A DNA stretch of 36,498 nt from Deltaproteobacteria bacterium. GTDB taxonomy: Bacteria; Desulfobacterota; Desulfuromonadia; Geobacterales; Pseudopelobacteraceae. Shown here piece after piece: positions 1 to 6,909 of the stretch. The position numbers and the translations under genes were made by a program. The notes beneath the pieces are model-generated. The model was not told where the DNA came from and searched no databases. It worked only from the letters and a program-made list of their open reading frames with translations. How positions within the stretch are numbered: position 1 is the first letter of the stretch; each line of letters starts with the position of its first letter. The stretch is taken from assembly GCA_016219145.1 (NCBI GenBank), contig JACRCG010000188.1, positions 1-36,498 on the forward strand. The letters run 5' to 3'.

Positions 1-198
1 AAAATTGGAAATGTAAAAGCCCCAGGAGACCTGATCTCTCATATTTGTGACAATCAGCCCTTCATTCAGCTGCTGCACATAGGCAACAGCTCCGATGGCC
101 ATCAGGCCCAGCAAAAAAAGGACCCAGCAGTAATAGGCCTTGCTCCCTTTGGAAATCAGCACCAGTGTGCCCATATAAAAGTGCCAGATGTTTTTCAT
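1..198 (-). CDS. cbcU: NrfD/PsrC-type membrane subunit of a Cbc-like quinol oxidoreductase (N-terminal fragment)
   Basis: This is the first 66 codons of a gene that runs off the window start. The translation begins MKNIWHFYMG and has a membrane segment at about residues 23-42, followed by a QQLNEGL stretch and a second segment that is cut. The pattern fits NrfD/PsrC proteins, multi-pass membrane subunits that oxidise or reduce quinol next to a four-cluster ferredoxin-like partner. The ATG at 198 has a GGGAG ribosome site about 6 nt upstream and lies 20 nt after the stop of the iron-sulfur gene, so the two are probably one transcript. The symbol cbcU rests on the order tetraheme cytochrome, iron-sulfur protein, NrfD, as I recall it for Geobacter Cbc4. 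It is less certain than the family assignment, because only the start is visible. Confidence 0.72.
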   Translation of the reverse strand, partial: MKNIWHFYMGTLVLISKGSKAYYCWVLFLLGLMAIGAVAYVQQLNEGLIVTNMRDQVSWGFYISNF

Positions 199-218
199 GG
201 TTGCTCCCTGATGGTGAA

Positions 219-1145
219 TTAGGTTGCGTAGAAATAGTAGAACTTGGGCTGCGTGTTGAGATCTTCCTTGAAAATGAAGACCCGTTTGTTTTCAATCAGA
301 TAGCGGATCTCGCTCTCCGGGTCGAGCAGGTTGCCGAATTTGCGGGCGCCGACCGGACAGGCTTCTGCACAGGCCGGGTAACGGCCAGGCTGTTCGCGGG
401 TGCGCTGAATGCAGAAGGTACATTTTTCCACCACCCCTTTTGGACGAGGGCGATTACCAAGATAGTGCGTATTCGGATTTATCTCGGCAACGGGGATTTC
501 CGGTTTGGCCCAGTTGAAGTGTCGTGCACCGTAGGGACAGGCGGCCATGCAATAACGGCAGCCGATGCACCAGTTATAATCGACGACTACGATGCCGTCA
601 TTTTCTTTCCAGGTGGCCTGAACCGGGCAGACCTTGGTGCAAGGCGGTTTCTCGCACTGCTGGCACTGAACCGGCATATAGAAATGCCCTTTTTCAGGGA
701 CTGTGGCGGGATTGTAGTAGTGTTCGGCATGTGACAGGTCGATGCCCTTTTCCTTGTCCAGCTGCATGACCCGGATCCATTGTACCTGCGGGCTGCGAGA
801 CTGGTTATTCTCTTTAACGCAGCCATAGACGCAGCGCCGACAGCCGATACAGCGTGACAGATCAAGGCCGTAACCGTAGCGGACTCCTTCAATCGGTGGA
901 GTAGTCTTGACGGTGATCTGCTTGCCGTATTTTTTGCTGTATTCCTTTTCCAGGCGAGCAATCACACCTTTGAGTTCATCTTTTGAAAGTTCGCGAAAAT
1001 GCTTCTGGAAGAATTCCTCCCAGACGGATGCCGAAGCATCTCTGCCGGGCAATACAATCAGGCCGATTCCGGCTGCCAGGCTCTTCAATACCTTTCGGCG
1101 AGACTTATGCAGGACGTGATTATCACATTTTTTTGTATCTGACAT
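219..1145 (-). CDS. cbcT: Tat-exported four-cluster [4Fe-4S] electron-transfer subunit (DmsB/NrfC type)
   Basis: A 308-residue ferredoxin-like subunit that would pass electrons between the NrfD-type quinol subunit and a c-type cytochrome on the outer face of the inner membrane. A twin-arginine signal is visible (SRRKVLK at 15-21, then a hydrophobic stretch to about 34). Sixteen cysteines fall into four groups: C99/102/105/109, C161/164/169/173, C193/196/199/203 and C242/245/259/263. This is the layout of the DmsB/PsrB/NrfC family, so four [4Fe-4S] clusters are expected. The ATG at 1145 has GGGAG 9-10 nt upstream. The gene sits between the tetraheme cytochrome and the NrfD gene. No molybdopterin catalytic subunit is visible nearby, which favours a quinol-to-cytochrome role over a terminal reductase. 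The symbol cbcT is by analogy with Geobacter Cbc4. Confidence 0.85.
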   Translation of the reverse strand: MSDTKKCDNHVLHKSRRKVLKSLAAGIGLIVLPGRDASASVWEEFFQKHFRELSKDELKGVIARLEKEYSKKYGKQITVKTTPPIEGVRYGYGLDLSRCIGCRRCVYGCVKENNQSRSPQVQWIRVMQLDKEKGIDLSHAEHYYNPATVPEKGHFYMPVQCQQCEKPPCTKVCPVQATWKENDGIVVVDYNWCIGCRYCMAACPYGARHFNWAKPEIPVAEINPNTHYLGNRPRPKGVVEKCTFCIQRTREQPGRYPACAEACPVGARKFGNLLDPESEIRYLIENKRVFIFKEDLNTQPKFYYFYAT

Positions 1146-1182
1146 GAATAATGCTCCCTGGTTTACGAATTGTTGTTCCGGT

Positions 1183-1794
1183 TCAGTGCTGGGTTTTGCC
1201 AGGTCTATCCGGCGGTGGCATTGGTTTTAGCGCTTTAAACTTCGGATCATGCGGGTTGTGGCAGTGAACGCAGAGCAGGTATTGCTTGTCACCATTCCAG
1301 TCACCGGTCCGTCTGCCATGGACGCCCACCTTCCAATCGCGGAACTTGTCGCCGTGGCATTGGCCGCACAAGCGGTATGACTCGGTAAAATCAACCAGCT
1401 CGCCCGACACCAGTCTTAATTTATCCCGGTTTACCAGGTTGTGGCAGTCCGTACACCAGCGCTGGCCTTCGGCATGATGCAGAACTATTTCAGTGTGGAA
1501 TTCGGTCAGGGTCCTGCGTTGCGGATTGGGGGGCATGAAGTTGTGACACTGACTACAGGGGAAGACCCCCTCGGTAAAAGGGGGGCGTGGCACTGCAAAG
1601 GTTTTTTCCTTGGGTCGGTTCTTGATATCGTAGGCAGGCTGTGGTTCCGCAGCTGATTTTTCAGTCACCACCAGCTGCCCCGAACGGTTGAACTCCTTTA
1701 CTCTGGCTGCATACACCAGCTCCGCAGACAGACACACTACCGACAGCAGAGCGAGTAGAACAAGCTTGTGACAGGCAAAACGGCGTGTTTTCAT
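1183..1794 (-). CDS. cbcS: Periplasmic tetraheme c-type cytochrome
   Basis: A 203-residue secreted cytochrome with a signal peptide at residues 1-29 (ending VYA) and four CxxCH heme sites at 80-84, 114-118, 143-147 and 175-179. No catalytic domain is apparent, so an electron-carrier role is inferred. It is the first gene of the minus-strand operon with the iron-sulfur and NrfD subunits, and probably accepts electrons from the iron-sulfur protein. I chose the ATG at 1794 over the longer TTG-initiated frame at 1833. The ATG has GAGG 5 nt upstream and gives a signal peptide starting directly at MKTRR, while the extra 13 residues look like leader sequence. The cysteine at residue 8 lies in the signal peptide and is not part of a heme motif. 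cbcS is a tentative name based on operon order. Confidence 0.85.
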   Translation of the reverse strand: MKTRRFACHKLVLLALLSVVCLSAELVYAARVKEFNRSGQLVVTEKSAAEPQPAYDIKNRPKEKTFAVPRPPFTEGVFPCSQCHNFMPPNPQRRTLTEFHTEIVLHHAEGQRWCTDCHNLVNRDKLRLVSGELVDFTESYRLCGQCHGDKFRDWKVGVHGRRTGDWNGDKQYLLCVHCHNPHDPKFKALKPMPPPDRPGKTQH

Positions 1795-1873
1795 CTCGAC
1801 CTCAATGTTGTTTGATGGGGTATGCTCCTGCAATCAAATATTCTTTACCAATTGAATCGTTTTCCGCACCATA

Positions 1874-1902
1874 GTGATATGAAAGTCTGCCACTTTTGTC
1901 AA
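1874..1902 (-). promoter_or_regulatory. Candidate sigma-70 promoter of the tetraheme/FeS/NrfD operon
   Basis: On the minus strand a perfect -35 TTGACA (1902-1897) is followed by 17 nt and a -10 TATCAC (1879-1874, 4 of 6 matches). The predicted start lies about 70 nt upstream of the cytochrome ATG at 1794. The -35 is strong and the -10 is weak. Confidence 0.4.
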
Positions 1903-2012
1903 TACAAAAACGAATTTATAAAATGCAGTTTTGGAGTCGGTATTTTTGTTGTAATTTTTTCGTAGAGCGCTTTGATAGTCCAAGGCGATATCCATGATTG
2001 GCACATGACAGC

Positions 2013-2041
2013 TTGATTCATTTCAAAACCTTGTGTATGGT
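2013..2041 (+). promoter_or_regulatory. Candidate sigma-70 promoter of the triheme cytochrome gene
   Basis: TTGATT (2013-2018), 17 nt, then TATGGT (2036-2041). Each hexamer matches consensus at 4 of 6 positions. The start would be about 58 nt upstream of the ATG at 2106. Confidence 0.3.
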
Positions 2042-2105
2042 TATCCGGGAGCAGATCGTATTTTTTCTGTCCATAAAGCGTACTAACTCAAGAATGGAGG
2101 GGCTT

Positions 2106-2420
2106 ATGAATCAGGTTGCAGTGGGTATGTTTATAATGACCTGTGTGATGTTAGCGGGTAACGCCCTGGCAATTCAGCCAGGAAAAACGGTGACCTGGAA
2201 CACATCTAACGGCAAGGTTGTCTTCGATGGGAAAAATCATGCCGATGCAAAAGTCAAATGCCTGGAGTGCCACTCAAAAATCTTTAAAATGAAAAAGGGT
2301 TCGACCGAGATGAAAATGGCTGACCTGCATGCCGGTAAATTCTGCGGAAAATGCCACAACGGTACCAGAGCGTTTGACACCAAGGACAAGGACAATTGCG
2401 AGATCTGTCACAAGAAATAA
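2106..2420 (+). CDS. Periplasmic triheme c7-type cytochrome
   Basis: A 104-residue cytochrome with a signal peptide (about 1-22, ending ALA) and three CxxCH motifs at 52-56, 80-84 and 98-102, the last just before the C-terminus. Length, lysine-rich character and three hemes fit the c7/PpcA-related 'triheme domain' families of Geobacter-type bacteria, which shuttle electrons through the periplasm. Exact subfamily is not decided here. The ATG at 2106 was chosen because GGAGG lies just upstream (the mRNA reads GGAGGGGCTT then ATG). The longer frame from 1998 has no ribosome site and would hide the signal peptide. It lies in the same orientation as the seven-heme ImcH-like gene, but a hairpin and a new promoter separate them. 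It is a plausible electron acceptor for either neighbouring inner-membrane system. Confidence 0.85.
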   Translation: MNQVAVGMFIMTCVMLAGNALAIQPGKTVTWNTSNGKVVFDGKNHADAKVKCLECHSKIFKMKKGSTEMKMADLHAGKFCGKCHNGTRAFDTKDKDNCEICHKK

Positions 2421-2493
2421 TTGCCCTGCGGAGCCGCGACAGGCCCGGATTCATTCTACATACGGTGACAACGAATTAAGATGTTTGAATAGC

Positions 2494-2526
2494 GAAGAGG
2501 GGAAGCATACAGTGCCTCCTCTCTTC
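2494..2526 (+). terminator. Hairpin, possible terminator of the triheme cytochrome gene
   Basis: Arms GAAGAGGGGA (2494-2503) and TCCTCTCTTC (2517-2526) pair over 10 positions with one G-U pair, around a 13-nt loop. Only a short T-rich tract follows, so termination is likely but weak. Confidence 0.4.
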
Positions 2527-2576
2527 TTTGTTCATGGAGTGACTCTGGCAGAAATCTGCATCCGATCACATTTTTT

Positions 2577-2605
2577 TTGACAAACATAATATCTTGGGGT
2601 ATCTG
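2577..2605 (+). promoter_or_regulatory. Candidate sigma-70 promoter of the ImcH-like gene
   Basis: A perfect -35 TTGACA (2577-2582) preceded by a T-tract, a 17-nt spacer, then TATCTG (2600-2605). The -10 match is only 3 of 6, typical of an activated promoter. The -10 region runs into a dyad at 2603-2624. Confidence 0.4.
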
Positions 2606-2624
2606 TACCGTATACAATATACAG
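2603..2624. promoter_or_regulatory. Dyad overlapping the imcH promoter start region
   Basis: The arms CTGTA (2603-2607) and TACAG (2620-2624) form an interrupted 22-bp palindrome rich in TATAC. Its position at the predicted transcription start suggests a repressor operator. The binding protein is unknown. The spacing excludes a standard CTGT-N8-ACAG LexA box. Confidence 0.3.
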
Positions 2625-2794
2625 TATGAAGCATCCCACAAAATCCCCTTAGCGCTTCATAAAGCTCACAGTAACATCTGTTTTTATCCCGGTCGGCATG
2701 CTGGCGAACTGGTTTTCAGGAATGATCCGAAGTTCCGTTTTTCCACATTTGCGCATCGTCCGGCACTTATTTTTTGTCAGAACAAGGAGAGGTC

Positions 2795-4336
2795 ATGGCT
2801 AAAAAGAAAGCCGAAGTAGGATATGTATACAACCTTATCAGCCTGGTAGGTCTCATTATTGCCATTGTAGGCGCCGGTCTGGTCGTCACCTTCTTTGCCT
2901 ACGAAGTGATTACCGGCAAGGAAAAGCCGTACTTGGGGATATTGACCTATTTTGTTTTCCCGGGCCAGATCGTATCCGGCATACTGATAATGATAGGCGG
3001 TATTCTGTTTCATCGCAACAGACAGCGCAAGCGCAAGCAGGAACTGGATATGCCGCAGTATCCGCGTATCGACCTGAACGATCCTCACAAGCGTCGCCTG
3101 ACGATATTCTTTGCCCTGGCAACGATTGCGTTTACTACTCTGATTGCAATGGCATCTATCAAAGGCTTTGAATTTACCGAGTCACCGGTGTTCTGCGGTG
3201 AGTTGTGCCACGTGCCGATGGGGCCCGAGAATACAGCATGGAGAACATCTCCGCATGCCAATATCCGTTGCGTTGAATGCCATGTCGGCCCAGGCGCAGA
3301 CTGGTATTTAAAAGCCAAGATCAATGGAACCCGCCAGCTCTACGGTGTCTTGACCGGACACTATGAGGCTCCGATCGGCGTGCCCATCGCGGATCGCAGA
3401 TCGGCCTATGAAACCTGCGCCCACTGCCACTGGATAGACCGGCGCGTTCTTGATCGTCGCAAAGTCTTTACGCACTTTGCACCAAACGAGGAGAACACAC
3501 CGCGTGAAACCGCACTTTACCTGAAATTTGGCGGTACCTTCCGCGAGCCGAACACCAGCGGTATTCACTGGCATACCAAGCAGTATATTGAATACATCCC
3601 TCGCGGTGAAAAGCATGAGGATATTCCTTACGTAAGTTTGACAACTCCGGACGGCAAGCTGGTCGAGTATCTGAGCACCGAAAAACCGATGACCAAGGAT
3701 GAGATCGCAAAGGAAACTAAAAACAAGCGTCGAATGGACTGTATCTCCTGCCACAGCCGCCCGGCCCATATCTATCGTTCGCCAAGTACCGAACTGGATG
3801 ACTATCTCAAGTCCGGTACCATTGACAGTAAACTGCCCTTCATCAAAAAAATTGCTCTGGAAGTGTTGGAGAAGCCCTACAAAACAAATGAAGAGGCGTT
3901 GCAGGCCATTGAAAACGGTATTGAAGGTTTTTACGTCAATAAATATCCGAAGTTGTCGGATGAAAAGGCCCAGGCTGTCAAAAAAGCTATTATCGAGGCG
4001 AAGCTTATCTATAGCGAAAACTTCTTTCCGCGCATGAAAGTGAACTGGACCACGTATCCCAACAATATCGGTCATTTGTATTTCCCGGGTTGTTTCCGCT
4101 GCCATGACGGCAAACACAAATCAGCGGAAGGGCGGATAATATCAAAAGACTGCAACCTCTGCCATACTCTGGATAGCCAAAAACAGGAAAATGTCAAAGG
4201 CGGTGAACATGTGAACAAATTCACCCATCCGGTTGATATCGGTGATGAGTTCCTGAAGACAAACTGCAGTGAATGCCACGGCGTCAGTGTCAGTCAGCAC
4301 GATAAGGAAAAAACGATAGGTCCGGCCAAACACTGA
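2795..4336 (+). CDS. imcH: Seven-heme inner-membrane cytochrome, NapC/NirT family, ImcH-like
   Basis: A 513-residue protein with three predicted membrane segments (about 10-38, 47-73 and 101-122) and a periplasmic multiheme domain. Heme motifs are C134-x3-C-H (CGELCH), then CxxCH at 159, 208, 316, 433, 453 and 491: seven hemes. The first motif has one extra residue, and is followed by VPM, a potential distal methionine as in NapC/NrfH quinol dehydrogenases. Length, three membrane segments and seven hemes match ImcH of Geobacter sulfurreducens, the inner-membrane cytochrome needed for menaquinol oxidation when acceptors of high redox potential are used. The ATG at 2795 has AAGGAGAGG just upstream and is preferred over the in-frame start at 2774. 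A strong bidirectional terminator follows. The orthology is inferred from architecture, not from an alignment. Confidence 0.82.
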   Translation: MAKKKAEVGYVYNLISLVGLIIAIVGAGLVVTFFAYEVITGKEKPYLGILTYFVFPGQIVSGILIMIGGILFHRNRQRKRKQELDMPQYPRIDLNDPHKRRLTIFFALATIAFTTLIAMASIKGFEFTESPVFCGELCHVPMGPENTAWRTSPHANIRCVECHVGPGADWYLKAKINGTRQLYGVLTGHYEAPIGVPIADRRSAYETCAHCHWIDRRVLDRRKVFTHFAPNEENTPRETALYLKFGGTFREPNTSGIHWHTKQYIEYIPRGEKHEDIPYVSLTTPDGKLVEYLSTEKPMTKDEIAKETKNKRRMDCISCHSRPAHIYRSPSTELDDYLKSGTIDSKLPFIKKIALEVLEKPYKTNEEALQAIENGIEGFYVNKYPKLSDEKAQAVKKAIIEAKLIYSENFFPRMKVNWTTYPNNIGHLYFPGCFRCHDGKHKSAEGRIISKDCNLCHTLDSQKQENVKGGEHVNKFTHPVDIGDEFLKTNCSECHGVSVSQHDKEKTIGPAKH

Positions 4337-4360
4337 CCTTCCCTGCTGACAAGCTTAATC

Positions 4361-4396
4361 AAAAAAACCTCCCGGATATTTCCGGGAGGTTTTTTT
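4361..4396. terminator. Bidirectional intrinsic terminator between imcH and the trxB operon
   Basis: A perfect 16-bp inverted repeat: A7 then CCTCCCGGA (4361-4376), loop TATT, then TCCGGGAGG and T7 (4381-4396). A-tract and T-tract make it work in both directions for the two converging transcripts. Confidence 0.92.
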
Positions 4397-4428
4397 GATT
4401 GTCAGGCTGCCGGGTCAAACGGCAACTG

Positions 4429-4626
4429 CTACAACTCCTCAAACTCGTCTGGCTCACACGCCTCCGGAGACGCTTCCTCCTCATCTTTTTCTTCAAGATC
4501 GGCGTCATCTTCTTTAAGCCTGAGAATAAACTGCTGATTGTCGCGCAAGGTTCTCTGTACTTCAGCGAGCAGTTTCTGCATGGATTCGGCCTCGGCTGAA
4601 AGGCTATCCCCGGCAATCCTGTCCAT
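4429..4626 (-). CDS. Small acidic protein of unknown function, translationally coupled to trxB
   Basis: 65 residues. Residues 1-38 are amphipathic and probably alpha-helical (coiled-coil-like LLAEVQRTLRDNQQFIL). The last 27 residues are extremely acidic (runs of E and D, ending DEFEEL) with one cysteine. No known domain is recognised. It is judged real because its ATG overlaps the trxB stop codon as TAATG, the classic reinitiation arrangement, and because a bidirectional terminator lies just beyond it. It could be an accessory partner of thioredoxin reductase, but that is only positional inference. Confidence 0.65.
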   Translation of the reverse strand: MDRIAGDSLSAEAESMQKLLAEVQRTLRDNQQFILRLKEDDADLEEKDEEEASPEACEPDEFEEL

Positions 4627-5579
4627 TATCTGCTCAGTGCTTCCAGGTAACGCTCGGCATCCTTGGCCGCCATGCAGCCGCTGCCGGCCGAGGTGATGGC
4701 CTGGCGGTAGTTAAAGTCCTGCACATCTCCGGCTGCGAACACTCCCGCGATATTTGTGGCGGTCAGGTTGCCTTCCAGCCCGCCGCATTTTGTGCGGATA
4801 TAGCCGTCAACCATGTCAAGCTGCCCCTCGAAAATAGTAGTGTTTGGCGAATGCCCGATGGCGATGAATACACCGTGCAGCGCAACCTCCCTGGTCGATC
4901 CGGTGCGGTGCCTGATGCGCATGCCGGTCACGCCGCCGGCATCACCCAGCACCTCATCAAGAACATAGTTCCATTCAATGGTGACATTACCGCCCTTGGT
5001 TTTCTCGATCAGGCGGTCGGAAAGAACCTTCTCGGCCCGGAACTCTTCCCTGCGATGCACAACGGTAACATGGCGGGCGATATTGGCAAGATAAAGCGCC
5101 TCCTCCACCGCCGTACTGCCGCCCCCGATCACGGCAACATCCTTGCCGCGGTAGAAAAAACCGTCGCAAGTGGCGCAGGCAGAAACCCCTCTGCCGTTAA
5201 AAGCCTTCTCAGACGGCAGACCCAGATATTTTGCCGATGCTCCGGTAGCAATTATCAAGGCATCGCAGGAGTAAGTTGCCGAGTCCCCCTCCAGAATAAA
5301 AGGTCTCTGTTTCAGATCGGTTCTCTTGATATGGTCGTAAATCATCTGTGTATTGAAACGCTCGGCGTGGAGTCGCATCCGCTCCATCAATTCCGGACCC
5401 TGTACTCCCAGGTGGTCTCCCGGCCAGTTGTCAACCTCGGTTGTGGTTGTCAGCTGGCCTCCCGGCTGCAGACCGGTGATCAGGACAGGATTGAGGTTGG
5501 CCCTGGCGGCGTAGACAGCGGCGGTATATCCGGCCGGGCCGGAGCCCAGGATGATAAGCTGGTGGTGTATGGTTTCCAT
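4626..5579 (-). CDS. trxB: Thioredoxin reductase (NADPH, FAD)
   Basis: A 317-residue low-molecular-weight thioredoxin reductase, which uses NADPH to reduce thioredoxin in the cytoplasm. The FAD-binding GSGPAG motif is at 12-17, the redox-active CATC disulfide at 135-138, and the NADPH-binding GGGSTAVEE at about 152-160. The C-terminal FAD contact GVFAAGDVQD is present. All diagnostic parts and the usual length are intact. AGGAGG lies 5-6 nt before the ATG at 5579. Its stop overlaps the ATG of the small acidic gene. It is divergent from the threonine ammonia-lyase gene. Confidence 0.95.
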   Translation of the reverse strand: METIHHQLIILGSGPAGYTAAVYAARANLNPVLITGLQPGGQLTTTTEVDNWPGDHLGVQGPELMERMRLHAERFNTQMIYDHIKRTDLKQRPFILEGDSATYSCDALIIATGASAKYLGLPSEKAFNGRGVSACATCDGFFYRGKDVAVIGGGSTAVEEALYLANIARHVTVVHRREEFRAEKVLSDRLIEKTKGGNVTIEWNYVLDEVLGDAGGVTGMRIRHRTGSTREVALHGVFIAIGHSPNTTIFEGQLDMVDGYIRTKCGGLEGNLTATNIAGVFAAGDVQDFNYRQAITSAGSGCMAAKDAERYLEALSR

Positions 5580-5606
5580 GATTCCTCCTGCTGAAATTGT
5601 GAAAAA

Positions 5607-5635
5607 ACATTACCAGTAAACAGTCTGTTTGCCAA
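5607..5635 (-). promoter_or_regulatory. Candidate trxB promoter with internal palindrome
   Basis: Minus strand TTGGCA (5635-5630, 5 of 6), 17 nt, TAATGT (5612-5607, weak). A 13-bp palindrome AAACAG-T-CTGTTT (5618-5630) fills the spacer and touches the -35, which is an operator-like position. Confidence 0.35.
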
Positions 5636-5641
5636 GTATGT

Positions 5642-5670
5642 TTGACCCTTGCCTGCCACTCTGCTAGTAT
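5642..5670 (+). promoter_or_regulatory. Candidate sigma-70 promoter of the threonine ammonia-lyase gene
   Basis: TTGACC (5642-5647, 5 of 6), a 17-nt spacer, then TAGTAT (5665-5670, 4 of 6). The predicted start is about 23 nt before the ATG at 5700. Confidence 0.5.
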
Positions 5671-5699
5671 TCGCCCACAATTAAACCGGAGCACGAAAA

Positions 5700-6905
5700 A
5701 TGTCTCTAAACAATCTTATCGTTGATGCTTATGACAGGCTGAAAAAACGTGTCCGCCGCAGCGAGCTGATTTACTCGCATTATTACACCGAAAAAATCGG
5801 CCTGCCGCTTTACTTCAAATGTGAAAATCTGCAACGCACCGGCTCCTTCAAAATTCGCGGGGCTCTTAATTTCATGACGGCTCAGCCCCGTGAGTTCCTG
5901 AAAAAGGGTGTTATTACCGCGTCAGCCGGGAATCATGCCCAAGGCGTGGCTTTTTCTGCCGACCTGCTGGGTGTAAAGGCCACCGTCTTCATGCCTGAGA
6001 TAACGCCGCCGCAGAAAGTGCAGTCAACCCGGGACTACGGCGCCGAAGTGGTGTTGACCGGCAGGAATTTCGACGAGGCCTGTCTGGCGGCAGAGGCCGA
6101 ACAAAGCTCTTCCGGGGCACTTTTTGTCCATCCATTTGATGATCAGCTGGTTATGGCAGGACAGGGAACTATCGCGCTGGAGATACTGGACGAACTGCCC
6201 GATGTGCGCAACCTGATCATCCCGGTCGGCGGCGGTGGCCTGATTGCCGGCATGGCGACTGCGCTCCGCGCCAGGTCGCCCCATATTCGTATCATTGGCG
6301 TGGAATCCATGGCGGCCCCTTCCATGTCGGCCTCCTTCGCGGCGGGCAAGCCGGTCGAGAAGCCGGTCAGCATAACGCTGGCCGACGGTATTGCCGTCAA
6401 ACGGCCCGGAAAGCGGACTGTCCCGGTCATCTGTAGTTTGGTCGACGAGATTGTCCGGGTAGAGGAGGAAGAAATCGCGTTGGCTATTGTCGGCTTGCTG
6501 GAGAAGACCAAGATGCTGGTCGAAGGCGCCGGAGCGGTGACGCTGGCTGCGGTGTTGAACAAGGGAATTCCAAGGCTGGAGGGGAAGACGGTCTGCCTGC
6601 TGTCGGGTGGAAACATTGATGTCAAGACCATCGCCCAGGTTGTCGAACGGGGCCTGATCGCCGGCGGGCGCTATCTCAAGCTGACGGTGGAGCTGGATGA
6701 TCATCCCGGCGCACTGGCGACTCTGGCCGAAAACATTGCTGCAACACGGGCCAATATTTTCCACATAACTCATGACCGCCGCTCCAAAACGCTGGCCATC
6801 GGCCGCACAGACGTATCACTGGAGCTGGAAACGCGCGGCTATGATCACATCAGGGAAGTGGTCGATTTTCTGCAAGCAAAAGGGTACAACCTGACCGTCA
6901 TATAA
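5700..6905 (+). CDS. ilvA: Threonine ammonia-lyase (threonine dehydratase), ACT-domain type
   Basis: A 401-residue PLP enzyme that converts threonine to 2-oxobutanoate and ammonia, the first step towards isoleucine or a catabolic route. The PLP lysine is K51 in SFKIRGA, the substrate loop SAGNHAQG is at about 79-86, and the phosphate-binding glycine loop VGGGGLIAG is at about 176-184. An ACT domain occupies about 325-401. One ACT domain and this length fit the shorter ilvA/tdcB form rather than the E. coli 514-residue IlvA with its doubled regulatory domain. GGAG lies about 9 nt before the start. The gene ends 4 bp from the convergent stop of the response regulator, with no hairpin between. 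Serine may also be a substrate. Confidence 0.92.
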   Translation: MSLNNLIVDAYDRLKKRVRRSELIYSHYYTEKIGLPLYFKCENLQRTGSFKIRGALNFMTAQPREFLKKGVITASAGNHAQGVAFSADLLGVKATVFMPEITPPQKVQSTRDYGAEVVLTGRNFDEACLAAEAEQSSSGALFVHPFDDQLVMAGQGTIALEILDELPDVRNLIIPVGGGGLIAGMATALRARSPHIRIIGVESMAAPSMSASFAAGKPVEKPVSITLADGIAVKRPGKRTVPVICSLVDEIVRVEEEEIALAIVGLLEKTKMLVEGAGAVTLAAVLNKGIPRLEGKTVCLLSGGNIDVKTIAQVVERGLIAGGRYLKLTVELDDHPGALATLAENIAATRANIFHITHDRRSKTLAIGRTDVSLELETRGYDHIREVVDFLQAKGYNLTVI

Positions 6906-6909
6906 AACC

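Larger units (their letters stand above)
1795..2105. other. Divergent intergenic region between the two cytochrome operons
   Basis: 311 bp between the tetraheme cytochrome (minus) and the triheme cytochrome (plus). It holds a candidate minus-strand promoter at 1874-1902 and a candidate plus-strand promoter at 2013-2041. I see no riboswitch consensus (in particular no GEMM-like core) and no coding sequence in it. Confidence 0.6.
2421..2794. other. 374-bp gap between the triheme cytochrome and the ImcH-like gene
   Basis: No credible coding sequence. It contains a hairpin (2494-2526) that could end the upstream transcript, a promoter with perfect -35 at 2577-2605, and a 22-bp dyad at 2603-2624. 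The remaining 170 nt would be the leader of the downstream gene, in which I recognise no known riboswitch. Confidence 0.6.

Noticed and set aside
1998..2015. TGGCAC followed by AGCTT upstream of the triheme cytochrome, resembling a sigma-54 promoter
   Set aside because: The GG and GC dinucleotides are 9 nt apart, not 10. Sigma-54 is strict about this spacing.
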